From contig NZ_AZEB01000022.1 of assembly GCF_001434135.1 (NCBI RefSeq), positions 1-48,036 of the forward strand: DNA of 48,036 nt, in the 5' to 3' direction. How positions within the stretch are numbered: the first letter of the stretch is position 1; each line of letters starts with the position of its first letter. Below the pieces are notes generated by a model. The model was not told where the DNA came from. It worked only from the letters and a program-made list of their open reading frames with translations, and made no database searches. Origin of the DNA: Lentilactobacillus kisonensis DSM 19906 = JCM 15041. GTDB lineage: Bacteria; Bacillota; Bacilli; Lactobacillales; Lactobacillaceae. Shown here one piece after another: positions 1 to 8,249 of the stretch. The position numbers and the translations under genes were made by a program.

Positions 1-261
1 TCAAAAATCATAGATCTTGGACAGCTTCTTAAGAGATTTTAGACAGCTTCTCAGGAGTTGCTGGTAGCGGTCTAAAAAACGGGCCTCTAATTGATGGACA
101 AGGTCATATTTGTCATGATAGTGGTCATAAAAAGTTTTGGGATTGATTTCGGCTTGTTTTGAAATTTGACGAACGGTTACCGATTCAAATCCCTGCTCCA
201 AGGTCAGGCTAACAAAAGCATGTTCGATTGATTTGACGGTTCGTTGAACGCGTAAGTCCAT
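1..261 (-). CDS. TetR/AcrR-type regulator, DNA-binding domain only (86 aa)
   Basis: The 86 residues are a typical TetR N-terminal helix-turn-helix: residues about 26-50 (VTVRQISKQAEINPKTFYDH) match the family recognition helix and the following FYDHYHDKYDL signature. Known TetR proteins run to about 190 aa with a C-terminal ligand domain; here a TGA stop lies at the very left edge of the window (bases 1-3) just after the DNA-binding domain. The protein is therefore either truncated or frameshifted, and the rest, if present, lies outside the window. It is divergent from the CrtC-like gene at 416 and could control it. Family call is sure; functional state is not. Confidence 0.7.
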   Translation of the reverse strand: MDLRVQRTVKSIEHAFVSLTLEQGFESVTVRQISKQAEINPKTFYDHYHDKYDLVHQLEARFLDRYQQLLRSCLKSLKKLSKIYDF

Positions 262-306
262 TTTAGCTAATCTTCCTTCAAAAAGTAATGGTTAGGACGA
301 GAGTGT

Positions 307-323
307 TACTTATGTAATAAGTA
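307..323. promoter_or_regulatory. Inverted repeat, possible TetR operator
   Basis: TACTTA-N5-TAAGTA lies between the divergent TetR-type fragment and the CrtC-like gene. TetR proteins bind inverted repeats of this size in such intergenic regions. Assignment as its operator is inference. Confidence 0.35.
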
Positions 324-415
324 TAGCATGTTTGACCATTGAGCAGTTACGTGATTCCTTTTATACTCGATTCATGCTTAAGCGTTGATTAGCAGATAGA
401 CATGGAGGAAAAACG

Positions 416-1553
416 ATGAAAATTAGTAAAATTATGAATCAACCAGAAAATTATAAAAGGTTAGGGATCAACCCGAATAAGCTTGAACCGTGGGAGGATG
501 GTATCCGCGGGACGGATGCGGCTGGCCAAGCGGAAATCTGGTATTTAGATTGTTCCTTTGATGATGGTTCTACTTTGGTGTTGGGAACGCGCACAAAGTC
601 AGCCGCCCAACAGAATAAAAAAGGCTATAATCCAAACATTGCCATTAACTACACGAAGCAGGGTGAACCCACTTTTTTTGATTATCGATTATACCAAGAT
701 AGCCAGGTTAGCATTAGTCAACAGACCTGTGATTTGAAGTTTGGGCCAAATTATTTGGTTGGTGAGGATTTTACGCATTACAATTTCCACGTGGAACCCG
801 AACTCGACCAGGAAATCGTCATGGAAGGAAAAAAGAGTGTTCAACACAAGAGTAAAATTGACCTCCACTTCGATGCAGAGACAAAACCCTTTCGACCAGG
901 AACGGGCTATATTACTTTTGGCAACGTTGAGACCTATTATAATTTTATTTGTGTGACGCGCTTAAAGGTTAGCGGAACCATTTTAATTGATGGTGAACAA
1001 AAGGCGGTAAGCGGTTCGGCCTACTATAATCACCAATGGTCTAACATTAGTCCCACGGTGGCTTTTCACCATTGGTTATGGGGTCGGCAAAATATCGGGA
1101 AATATAGCGTGTTGATTTATGATATGGTTGCAAGTCAACAATTTGGGTTGACTCAGATTCCACTGTTTACCATCGATGATGATCAGGGCAATCGTTTGCT
1201 AGAAATCACGGATGAAAAGAATGTCAAGATTGAGATGCTCGACACTTATGTTCAACAAGCGACGAACAAAGAGTATCCATCAGACATTCGGTACACCTTT
1301 TCTAAAGGGGATATTCTGGTAACCTATGAAATTATGCAGCCAACTGAAATCAACACAATTGATATTTATGGCTTAGCGGACGACAAGCAAAAACAACAAT
1401 TTGACGCTATTCAGCAACAGCCGACTTATACGCGTTAACAATGCCAAAACTCGGTTGACGATTACGCGTAACGGGCAGACCGAGACCATTGAGGGGACCA
1501 TGCTTTACGAATACAATTTTGGTGGTAAGGGCCTATTGCCAAAGAAAAAATAA
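416..1553 (+). pseudogene. CrtC/AttH lipocalin-like protein, 3' frameshift
   Basis: The first 340 codons (stop at 1436-1438) give a soluble protein resembling the AttH/CrtC (hydroxyneurosporene synthase-like) lipocalin fold. Typical features are the YYNHQWSN motif near residue 204 and the WLWGRQN motif near 223. Family members are hydratases or lipid/isoprenoid-handling proteins; the substrate here is unknown. The reading frame closes early: from about 1425 another forward frame continues with natural coding sequence (RLTITRNGQTETIEGTMLYE) and ends at 1551-1553, for a product near 378 aa. A one-base slip near 1425-1438 (or a sequencing error) would explain this. SD GGAGG at 403-407 supports ATG 416. 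An intrinsic terminator follows at 1589. Confidence 0.65.
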
Positions 1554-1588
1554 GTAGATCCTAAAAACGGAATACGGAAAATTAAAAA

Positions 1589-1618
1589 CCGTCAACGGAT
1601 TTACGTTGACGGCTTTAT
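1589..1618 (+). terminator. Intrinsic terminator after the CrtC-like gene
   Basis: A 9-bp perfect stem, CCGTCAACG / CGTTGACGG, with a 6-base loop is followed by CTTTATAAT. It lies 36 bases after the frameshifted 3' end at 1553, which supports that position as the original gene end. Confidence 0.7.
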
Positions 1619-2011
1619 AATGTTATTAATTCGATAAGATAGCAGTCATGTTTCAAGAATCAGTTTCCACCAGATTCTTGGAGGTAATGTCCCTCATAAT
1701 TACTATTATTATCGTATTTATGTGTTGGCAATATTGGACGATTAATCGCATTCTCCCCAATTAGTCTCCTAAAAGGTGAAGCGTTTGTCGATTGCATTAA
1801 TCGATTGATCACAAGTACGTCAGTACCTCAATGATCAAAACCACCGAGAAATTGTATTAACCGAATTCCCAAATGAATGAGGCATCTAAACAAACGAAGT
1901 CGAGGAATTTCTTGTGATGCATCTAGCACTAAAGCTAATAAGCAAGAAACAAACCGTTTAGATACTCAGACAATTAATGATTTTGGGAAAATCGATTGTA
2001 ACAATTTCTCG
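1619..2011. other. Gene-free stretch with hairpins, likely decayed sequence
   Basis: No frame in this 390-bp stretch gives a convincing protein with a ribosome binding site. Visible structures are an 8-bp inverted repeat (CAAGAATC / GATTCTTG, 1654-1680) and a TTGATCA...TGATCAA repeat around 1804-1840. It lies where the target gene of the M-box riboswitch at 2143-2357 would be expected on the minus strand, so it may be its decayed remains. Confidence 0.4.
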
Positions 2012-2104
2012 TTAAATCAAAGCTGTGAGGGAAGTTATCACAACCGCTTTTCCCTTGGTAGACTGATGCTTCGACGCTCCAGGATCTATAAATTCAGTTG
2101 TCAT
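2012..2104 (-). CDS. 30-aa ORF downstream of the M-box; gene remnant or leader peptide
   Basis: ATG at 2104 is preceded by a very good Shine-Dalgarno sequence (AGAGGTGAG, about 2108-2116) and opens a 30-codon ORF (MTTEFIDPGASKHQSTKGKA...). It ends at TAA 2012-2014; the same frame then continues 17 codons to a second stop. It is the first translatable unit after an intact M-box terminator, where a Mg2+ transporter is normally encoded. The peptide has no recognisable domain and only a weak hydrophobic stretch at its C-end. Either the start of a decayed transporter or a true small protein; I favour decay because no gene follows on this strand. Confidence 0.4.
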   Translation of the reverse strand: MTTEFIDPGASKHQSTKGKAVVITSLTALI

Positions 2105-2142
2105 AACTCTCACCTCTTTAATTAAAGTTTTTAGTTAGAATG

Positions 2143-2357
2143 AAAAATGTCCAGCCGCGAACGACTGGACACACAAAATAACACTTTCGCCAGTCGTTGA
2201 GCTTTAGCACTATGTGATGTAGTTATAATAACAGCCACGTTAGTCCAAGCCTTACTTTGACTGGGACAGCTGACTCATTGGCGTTTTTCGACGTTTCTGA
2301 GCAGTAGCATTTTTCACATAGGAGCCTCACCTAACAGCTATATTCATTTATCACTCT
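2143..2357 (-). ncRNA. M-box (ykoK-type) Mg2+ riboswitch with terminator
   Basis: Read on the minus strand, 2335-2315 is GTTAGGTGAGGCTCCTATGTG-like, followed by CTACTGCTCAGAAACGTCGA, ACGCCAATGAGTCAGCTG and, at 2216-2199, CACATAGTGCTAAAGCTC. These are the conserved blocks of the M-box aptamer, which senses Mg2+ and normally shuts off Mg2+ transporter genes by termination. The expression platform is also visible: terminator stem TGTCCAG/CTGGACA (2171-2165 with 2154-2148), extended by 3 bp with a TTCG loop, then five T. The upstream CAACGACTGG (2199-2190) is complementary to the 5' part of the terminator (CCAGTCGTT), forming the alternative antiterminator. The target gene appears lost. Confidence 0.88.
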
Positions 2358-2363
2358 ACACGT

Positions 2364-2392
2364 ATCATATCATATCGAATCGATGCTTGCAA
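2364..2392 (-). promoter_or_regulatory. Sigma-A type promoter of the M-box transcript
   Basis: On the minus strand, TTGCAA (2392-2387) and TATGAT (2369-2364) are separated by exactly 17 bp and sit about 30 bases before the M-box aptamer. A well-formed promoter for the riboswitch transcript. Confidence 0.7.
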
Positions 2393-2408
2393 TTATAAGG
2401 ATTAGATA

Positions 2409-2526
2409 GTGAGCGGAGCAAAGCGGTTAGAAAGCGGAGCCTAAGTTGCTTCGTTCAGAAATCCTGGGCTTGGATTTTTGAACGAAGTGGCTTAGGTGCA
2501 GCTTTCTGCTTTGCACAGCAGTCCTA
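2409..2526 (+). repeat. Palindromic intergenic repeat, copy A
   Basis: First member of the dispersed family. It starts GTGAGCGGAGCAAAGCGG and ends GCACAGCAGTCCTA. It folds end to end: GCAAAGC with GCTTTGC, AGAAAGC with GCTTTCT, CCTAAG with CTTAGG, CTTCGTTCA with TGAACGAAG, AAATCC with GGATTT, apex TGGGCTT. Lies between the M-box promoter and the multicopper oxidase terminator. Confidence 0.85.
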
Positions 2527-2655
2527 AAAATAAAATAGTTAGGAATGAGACTAAGCCATCAATTTTCGTGGCATGGCGGTTTTGACCACCCATCTGATAT
2601 TGATTGAATACTGCAGCTTCCAAAATTTAACACGTGCTATCGACCTCTCAGGGTA

Positions 2656-2698
2656 GACTAAGGCCCACTCAGCCTAGATTAAGTGAGCGGGTCTTAGT
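2656..2698 (-). terminator. Hairpin terminator after the multicopper oxidase
   Basis: GACTAAGGCCCACTCA pairs with TGAGCGGGTCTTAGTT-type sequence, with two mismatched or wobble positions. It lies about 45 bases beyond the leftward oxidase stop. The T-run is poor, so efficiency is uncertain. Confidence 0.5.
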
Positions 2699-2743
2699 TA
2701 CAAATCATTTAAAAAGAATCAATAACGGTGCGTTAAAGTCAGG

Positions 2744-4261
2744 CTACATATTATCCATTCCCGGAATGTGTAAATCTGCTACCTTAACGCCACGCTCTTT
2801 GGCAAAAGCATTCATTAGCGTATCCATGTCCATCAACTTATATGTCTTTGGTTGGTCAGGATCGTAGACTTCAAATTGGGCCATCATACCGCCGTCTTCG
2901 TGTTCAATGATATGGCAGTGGTTCATGAAGACGCCAAGATGTTCAAACCATACCTTTAAGCGAACCGTTTCTCCAGGATTAACGCCAACCGTGTCCTTTA
3001 ATCCGTTTTCGTTTGGATAAGGAGCCTGGCCGTTTCTTGAAATCACACGGAATTGGGTGCCATGCATGTGGTAGGGATGCACCATGCCATTACTTTTATC
3101 GTTTGTGTTGGAAATATCCCAGTATTCAACGTTGCCAACTTTCTGGCGGTCATCAATTCGCTGCATATCAAATTTCTTATCGTTCATCATAACTTCTTCG
3201 TCCATGCCAGACATAACAACCTTATGAACTTGCGTGCCCGGCGTTACTTCAGGATTTGGAATATCAACCAAGTGATCAGGGATTTTCGTGTTGTCAGGCG
3301 TAAATTGATGGATTCTGAAATGAACGATTGGCACGTCATCACAGTACAGTGTAACCGTATCGCCAGGCTTATAATCACCAAAGTTCACAATGATCTCGGC
3401 CCGCTCAGCACAGGTCAACATTAAGTGGGTAAAGTCGACTGGTTCAGGTAAAACACCGCCATCTGATGCCACCTGGGTGAACTTGAGGTCATCGCTAAAG
3501 TGAAGCCGCCACTCACGACGGTTTGCACCATTGAGAAGCCGCAGCCTGAGTCGTTGGGTTGTCACATCGAAATAGGGGTTAATGGTCCCGTTGATCATTG
3601 GGGTTGGCCCCTGGACACCGTCAGGATCGTAGTCGGCTAAATAATCAAATTGATTGTTTTCGTGAAAGTGACGATCCTGCAAAATTAGTGGAATGTCATC
3701 CACCCCGTAATTTCTGGGGAATGGCAATTTAGATTCAATGTCATCCTTAACAATAACACCCGTAGCGAGCCCCTTCCAAACATGCTCAGCGGTTGATGGG
3801 CATGGATGGGCATGGAGCCAGAGAGTAGCGGCCGGCTGATGACATTTAAATTCGATTTGAGTACTCTTACCAGGATAAACTGGTGCATGGCAGCCACCGT
3901 CCGTAATTGGGCCGGGAACATTCAGACCATGCCAGTGAAAGGTTGTTAATTCTGGTAACTCATTTTTCAAAGTAATATGAATGGTTTTGCCATTTTTGAA
4001 AATAATGGTTTTACCAAGAAGGGGCGCGTTAAATCCCCAGGTTTTTGTTTTAGTACCTGGTAATAACTGAACCTCGCCAGTTTGAGCCGTGACCGTATAA
4101 TACATATCCGTATCAGTTTCTTCATCTGGCTTTAATGGTTCTGGAATTGCGAGCGCTTTTTGAGGAACTTTAGGCGCCTCCAGTGGAATAAAGCCACCAT
4201 CGTGCGTGTTATAAGCAGGTTCATCAAAAAAATAGTCCGTATAAACTTTTCGGTTTGACAT
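2744..4261 (-). CDS. Multicopper oxidase (CotA/SufI-like), no signal peptide
   Basis: Three-cupredoxin oxidase of about 505 aa that couples one-electron substrate oxidation to reduction of O2 to water. All copper-ligand motifs are visible: HWHG near residue 90, HAHP near 145, HPYHMHG near 400 and HCHIIEHEDGGM near 450, the last with the type-1 Cys and a Met axial ligand. An ATG four codons upstream (4273) overlaps the AAAGG that serves as ribosome binding site, so ATG 4261 (MSNRKVYTDYFF) is the better start. No Sec or Tat signal is present, so the enzyme should stay in the cytoplasm, unlike many homologues. Substrate is unknown; roles in copper tolerance or amine/phenol oxidation are known for relatives in lactobacilli. 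Confidence 0.88.
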   Translation of the reverse strand: MSNRKVYTDYFFDEPAYNTHDGGFIPLEAPKVPQKALAIPEPLKPDEETDTDMYYTVTAQTGEVQLLPGTKTKTWGFNAPLLGKTIIFKNGKTIHITLKNELPELTTFHWHGLNVPGPITDGGCHAPVYPGKSTQIEFKCHQPAATLWLHAHPCPSTAEHVWKGLATGVIVKDDIESKLPFPRNYGVDDIPLILQDRHFHENNQFDYLADYDPDGVQGPTPMINGTINPYFDVTTQRLRLRLLNGANRREWRLHFSDDLKFTQVASDGGVLPEPVDFTHLMLTCAERAEIIVNFGDYKPGDTVTLYCDDVPIVHFRIHQFTPDNTKIPDHLVDIPNPEVTPGTQVHKVVMSGMDEEVMMNDKKFDMQRIDDRQKVGNVEYWDISNTNDKSNGMVHPYHMHGTQFRVISRNGQAPYPNENGLKDTVGVNPGETVRLKVWFEHLGVFMNHCHIIEHEDGGMMAQFEVYDPDQPKTYKLMDMDTLMNAFAKERGVKVADLHIPGMDNM

Positions 4262-4368
4262 AAGTATCCGCATCCTTTGATTAATTTGGATTCCCTTTAA
4301 TCATACTACATAATTAGACTACAACCCAGAATTTGTGGCATAATGGATTTATAAGAGGAGGTGGCACT

Positions 4369-4713
4369 TTGGCAGATGTAGTATCTTTCGATAAGTTAGA
4401 TGAAGCAGCGACTAAAAAAGCAACTCAAGATTTCATTAATTTTTACTTACGGTGGTTAAAGAAAAATGATCTTGAGATTTTAGCCGAGTACAAAGTGGAT
4501 TATTATTTAGCTGATATTAATCATTATGTTTTTGAAAACAAGGCCTTTACTCCCGAACAGATGAGAGCAGACTTACTGGCTGACCGTGGTCAAGACATTC
4601 GACACGTCATTTCAGTTATTAATCCAGACTATTATTCGAATGGGAATTTAGCCGCTGGTTCATGGGATCAGTGGTACGAAGATAAGTTTAAGAAAATTAG
4701 CGTTCGTGACTAG
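4369..4713 (+). CDS. Hypothetical protein, 114 aa
   Basis: Not recognised. The start is TTG 4369, set 6-7 bases after AGGAGGTG (4355-4362); an in-frame TTG further upstream would overlap the promoter. The product is soluble, mostly helical-looking and acidic (MADVVSFDKLDEAATKKATQ...), rich in aromatic residues in the middle and ending KISVRD. A CATAAT -10-like element sits just before the SD. It is divergent from the multicopper oxidase and followed 72 bases later by another small gene. Confidence 0.7.
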   Translation: MADVVSFDKLDEAATKKATQDFINFYLRWLKKNDLEILAEYKVDYYLADINHYVFENKAFTPEQMRADLLADRGQDIRHVISVINPDYYSNGNLAAGSWDQWYEDKFKKISVRD

Positions 4714-4785
4714 TCGTTTAAATATACTTTCAATTTAGAATTTGCTATCATGAAGTTAATCAATCAATAGTGAGGAGGGATCTTC

Positions 4786-5028
4786 ATGGCTAAAGGAAAG
4801 ACTAACCAATCAAAGGAAAAGCAACAACAGCCACTACACTACAAGACGGGTGTCGACGTTCATCAGATGGTGATTAATAAGTCTGTTATGTCGCTAAAAG
4901 TACCGACTGTAATCGCCCAAAAGAAGGCTCAGGGGCTATTATCCAAGGCCATAGATGATGGAATTACCCCTTACTACCTTAAACAAGAAACGCTTGACCG
5001 ACTGAGTGGAATTACGCATCATGAATAA
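4786..5028 (+). CDS. Hypothetical protein, 80 aa
   Basis: Small basic protein starting MAKGKTNQSKEKQQQPLHYK, with a disordered Lys/Gln-rich N-terminus and a more folded C-terminal half. ATG 4786 follows a good TGAGGAGGG. No family recognised. Repeat copy B begins only three bases after its stop codon. Likely transcribed together with or independently of the gene at 4369; no terminator is visible between them. Confidence 0.7.
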   Translation: MAKGKTNQSKEKQQQPLHYKTGVDVHQMVINKSVMSLKVPTVIAQKKAQGLLSKAIDDGITPYYLKQETLDRLSGITHHE

Positions 5029-5031
5029 AGA

Positions 5032-5151
5032 GTGAGCGGAGCAAAGCGGTTAGAAGCTGGAGCATAAGTTGCCCCACTCAGAAATCCCTGGGTCTGGGAT
5101 TTTTGAGTGGGGTAGCTTATGTGCAAGCTTCTGCTTTGAGGAGCTGTCCTA
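5032..5151 (+). repeat. Palindromic intergenic repeat, copy B
   Basis: GTGAGCGGAGCAAAGCGG to GAGCTGTCCTA. Mid-stem is CCCCACTCA paired with TGAGTGGGG; AGAAGCT pairs with AGCTTCT; apex AAATCCC-TGGGTCT-GGGATTT. Starts 3 bases after the preceding stop codon. Confidence 0.85.
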
Positions 5152-5157
5152 GGAAGA

Positions 5158-5270
5158 GTGAGCAGTTTTCTGCTTGATGCAGCACGTTTCCACCATGTTG
5201 CCATAATTAAATCCCTGGTCTTTGGGGATTTCTGGTTGTGGTGCTTATGTGTAGTTGCGAAGCGGTCCTA
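5158..5270 (+). repeat. Decayed palindromic repeat, copy B2
   Basis: Follows copy B directly. The 5' half keeps only GTGAGC and contains a different module (GCACGTTTCCACCATGTTGCC, 5182-5202). The apex AAATCCC-TGGTCTTT-GGGATTT and the 3' half (GTGCTTATGTG...AGCGGTCCTA) are recognisable. The arms no longer pair along their length. Confidence 0.6.
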
Positions 5271-5334
5271 ATCTAGGTTGTATAAGGACTCCAAAATTTA
5301 GCTCTAACTTAACCCTGTACAAGGACAAATGTAA

Positions 5335-5381
5335 AAATAGATCAGCTATCCAATCTCTGGATGGCTGATCTATTTTTTGAA
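5335..5381 (-). terminator. Strong hairpin terminator, probably bidirectional
   Basis: 18-bp stem AAATAGATCAGCTATCCA / TGGATGGCTGATCTATTT with one G-T wobble and a 5-base loop. A T-run follows on both strands. It lies downstream of the leftward TMEM175-like gene. Confidence 0.85.
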
Positions 5382-5522
5382 TTCGGGTTATTGTATTGTG
5401 AAAATGCGGATTGAAACTAATAATTTGCACATAAGTACCCACTTTGAAAACCCCAAGCCCAGGGAATTCTCGAAATAGGCGGCTGAAGGTTCGATTATTA
5501 ATCCTTTGCTTAGTTCACCATA

Positions 5523-6122
5523 TTAGTCAAACAACCGATCACTATCTTTATTACTCCTTGCCCCAACCAAAATAATTTGCAAGGTCACAATGACCATTTG
5601 TAGTGCTGGCAAGTAGTAAAGAGCAGCGATTGTGATTGGAAGTTGGATGGCCGCCATTCGCCAGTCACGCATAAACCGGTAAATCGCCATTTGGCGGATA
5701 CTAGCCGCTGCTTCTGGCCGCTGATCACGCTGATTAGCATTTGCTAGCATGTAGGAAAGGATAAAATACGATACTGACCATAGCAGATAAACGCCGAAAT
5801 AAAAGATTTCTGGTCCCTGTTTGTTCAAACCACGGCCCACCCAAGCAGTCGCAACGGGAATAAAGGACGTCGTGAACATCCAAAAGTTATTTGCCCAATA
5901 AACGCCTTTAGTTACTCGTTTAGTCTTCGCAAACATGTAATGATGATTGTACCAAGCAGTTCCAATAAACAAATAACCAACGGCATATGAAATCAAATAT
6001 GGGATTTGATCAACCACTGCTAAAATTGAAAACGATTCAGGTGTTTTAAATTCCAAGATCATAATGGTTAAGATAATTGCTAGAACAGCATCGGTGAATG
6101 CTTCCACTCGTGTTTTATTCAT
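5523..6122 (-). CDS. TMEM175-family membrane protein (potassium channel-like)
   Basis: 199-aa integral membrane protein whose first helix carries RVEAFTDAVLAIILTIMILE, the signature of the TMEM175 family (R-x-E-A-F-S/T-D-x-V-x-A-I). Bacterial members form K+ channels made of six-helix subunits. Hydrophobic segments are visible around residues 10-28, 40-60, 80-98, 110-128 and 160-190. ATG 6122 is preceded by GGGGGTGGG; a GTG four codons upstream is embedded in that SD and is not used here. Physiological role in potassium leak is inferred from the family. Divergent from signal peptidase at 6366. Confidence 0.82.
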   Translation of the reverse strand: MNKTRVEAFTDAVLAIILTIMILEFKTPESFSILAVVDQIPYLISYAVGYLFIGTAWYNHHYMFAKTKRVTKGVYWANNFWMFTTSFIPVATAWVGRGLNKQGPEIFYFGVYLLWSVSYFILSYMLANANQRDQRPEAAASIRQMAIYRFMRDWRMAAIQLPITIAALYYLPALQMVIVTLQIILVGARSNKDSDRLFD

Positions 6123-6261
6123 TTTTAAGCCCACCCCCTAAGAATAATATACGGCTTTTCTGGTGATAAGATTAGGAAACAGCCCGTTAACTTTAGGATG
6201 ATCAACGATAAGGGACCCAATTATTAAAAGGATGATTATGATCAGTCATTTACTAATTCGG

Positions 6262-6290
6262 TTGGTTAAGCTGGCATAAGATGATAGAAT
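6262..6290 (+). promoter_or_regulatory. Promoter of the signal peptidase gene
   Basis: TTGGTT (6262-6267) and TAGAAT (6285-6290) are separated by 17 bp, about 75 bases before the start codon. Confidence 0.5.
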
Positions 6291-6365
6291 TATTGAGTGG
6301 CTCAATGAATGGGAGACCATTAAACAATAAACAAGCATTATTAAAGTTAGGAATTGGTGACTTAA

Positions 6366-6950
6366 TTGAAAATTTTTAAGGAAGTATTCAGCTGGATTAT
6401 TCCAATTGCAATTGGATTAGTTGTTGGCTTTGGAATTAAACAATTTGTTATTTCAGCAGACTTTGTTGATGGCGATTCAATGCAACCCAACTTGCAGAAT
6501 AAACAAATGGTAGTCAGTTTAAGAACGGCTAAGATTCATCGAAATTCGGTGATTGTTTTTAATGCTCACGGAGAAGATCCGCAGGCGACTTCAAAAGACT
6601 ATTATGTCAAACGGGTGATTGGATTGCCTGGTGACACGGTCAGAAGCCACGATGGCAATATCTATGTTAATCATACGAAACTTTATCAGGGCTATATCAG
6701 TGCTGATCAACGAACTAGCGGGACTGGTGATTGGAATCTCAAGTCATTATCTAGTCACTGGGTAGGCGATAAACAAGTGACGAAAATTCCTAAAGATAAA
6801 TACTTTGTCCTTGGCGATCATCGGTCAATATCTGATGATAGCCGTTATTGGGGATTTGTTGATAAGGATAAGATTCAAGGCGTGACGAAGGCGTTTCCGT
6901 TCCAGAAAAAGAGTCATCAAATTAATCAGGCATATAAGATTGGTAACTAA
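6366..6950 (+). CDS. lepB: Signal peptidase I
   Basis: Type I (S26) leader peptidase, 194 aa, which removes signal peptides from exported pre-proteins at the outer face of the membrane. There is one N-terminal transmembrane anchor (residues 8-30). Catalytic Ser38 lies in GDSMQPN and general base Lys82 in YYVKRVIGLPGD; the GDHRSISDDSRYWG box is near residue 155. Start is TTG 6366, with AGGAATTGGTGA upstream. Length is typical for lactobacilli, which often have two or more paralogues (sip genes). Monocistronic, with its own promoter. Confidence 0.92.
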   Translation: MKIFKEVFSWIIPIAIGLVVGFGIKQFVISADFVDGDSMQPNLQNKQMVVSLRTAKIHRNSVIVFNAHGEDPQATSKDYYVKRVIGLPGDTVRSHDGNIYVNHTKLYQGYISADQRTSGTGDWNLKSLSSHWVGDKQVTKIPKDKYFVLGDHRSISDDSRYWGFVDKDKIQGVTKAFPFQKKSHQINQAYKIGN

Positions 6951-7031
6951 CCTCACTTAGGATTCATTAATGGTGTGAAAGCACTGGTAATGGGTCCTAT
7001 TTTTAGAACGGATGCTGAATCACTTTACCAC

Positions 7032-7127
7032 AGGGACTGTTTCGCTTAGTAGCAATCTGCCCGTAAGCGCTGTAAGTGAACTTGTCTCAAAGGAAGTGTT
7101 TCGATCCTTAACCGCTTTACCGCTCAC
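7032..7127 (-). repeat. Palindromic repeat, centre-deleted copy K
   Basis: Reverse orientation. Its right end (TTAACCGCTTTACCGCTCAC) and left end (GGGACTG) match the family ends, but the AAATCC apex is absent and the element is about 22 bases shorter. Located upstream of the LLM oxidoreductase gene. Confidence 0.55.
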
Positions 7128-7200
7128 TTACTTGCTTTTTACCGCAATCTATAATAATCTTATATCATACTTATAAATAGTAAGTGGCAGGAGGAAGAAT

Positions 7201-8247
7201 ATGGTTGATGTAGACAAATTACAATTTGGGTTAGAAACGTTTGGGGACATTGTTTCTGCTGAAGATGGCACTCTCTTAACAGCGGGACAATCAATCCGCC
7301 AGATTGTTAAAGAGGGCGAACTGGCCGACAAATTAGGCGTTGATGTGATTGGGGTTGGTGAACATCATCGACCGGATTATAGTGTTTCTAGTCCTGAGAT
7401 CGTGTTAGGGGCAATTGCTTCCGTTACGAAACAGATTAAATTGGCAACGGCCGTTACGGTTCTGAGCTCGGATGATCCAGTACGGGTATACGAACGATTT
7501 GCAACGCTCGAAGGATTATCAGGAGGCCGCGCGCAAGTCATGCTTGGCCGGGGGTCTTTTACCGAATCTTTTCCATTATTTGGGTATGACTTAACGGACT
7601 ACGACGATTTATTTAACGAAAAGCTGGAAATGTATAGCCAATTAATCAAAGAAAAGCCGATTACATGGCATGGCAAGTTTACACAATCGCTTAAGGATCA
7701 AGATGTCTATCCAAAGACTGATTACGATGGCATCGAAACCTATATTGGGATTGGTGGCTCACCGGAATCAATTATTCGAACTGCCAAGTATGGTTACAAA
7801 GTTATTTTAGCAATTATTGGTGGTCAGGCGGACCGATTTGTTCCTTACCTTGACCTCTATAAGAAGGCAGCCGGTCAATTTGGAATGCCGGTCTACCCAG
7901 TGGCCGTTCATTCCCATGGTTTTATTGCCGATGACGAGGATGAAGCGGTTGAAGTGGCGTGGAAGAATATCAAGGCCAACTTTGATCGAATTGGTTTGAC
8001 GCGTGGCTGGGCCCCAATGAGCCGAGAACAGTTTGATGGCGAAACAAAGGTTGGATCGTTTTACGTGGGCAATCCGGAACACGTTGCCTAACGAATGGCC
8101 CGAACAATTAAGCTGCTTGATCTTGGCCGCTTCGATCTCGTGTATGGCGCTGGTAATCAGACCGCTGCCCAACGTGAACGAATGATTGAGCTCTATGGAA
8201 CAAAGGTCATTCCCCGTGTTAAAGAGATTCTGACTGAGGAGGGTTAG
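7201..8247 (+). pseudogene. Luciferase-like (LLM) flavin oxidoreductase, in-frame stop
   Basis: The first 296 codons encode an FMN-dependent luciferase-like TIM barrel (GVGEHHRPDYSVSSPEIVLG near residue 52; LGRGSFTESFPLFG near 118). This is the short-chain 'CE1758-like' LLM group of uncharacterised flavin monooxygenases. Codon 297 is TAA (8089-8091), but the same frame continues without interruption for 51 codons to TAG 8245-8247. The extra part (MARTIKLLDLGRFDLVYGAG...) is the normal C-terminus of the family. One base change would give a complete 348-aa enzyme. Good SD GGAGGAAG before ATG 7201. The next gene starts two bases after the true end, so the pair was an operon. Confidence 0.85.
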
Positions 8248-8249
8248 TC

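Noticed and set aside
1877-2125. 82-codon forward ORF antisense to the M-box leader ORF
   Set aside because: No ribosome binding site, unlikely composition, and it overlaps the riboswitch downstream region.
3053-3424. Long forward ORF inside the multicopper oxidase gene
   Set aside because: Antisense shadow of the oxidase coding sequence, without a ribosome binding site.
6239-6286. 15-codon ORF (MIMISHLLIRLVKLA) upstream of signal peptidase
   Set aside because: Too short, with no spacing between AAAAGG and the ATG, and it overlaps the probable promoter.
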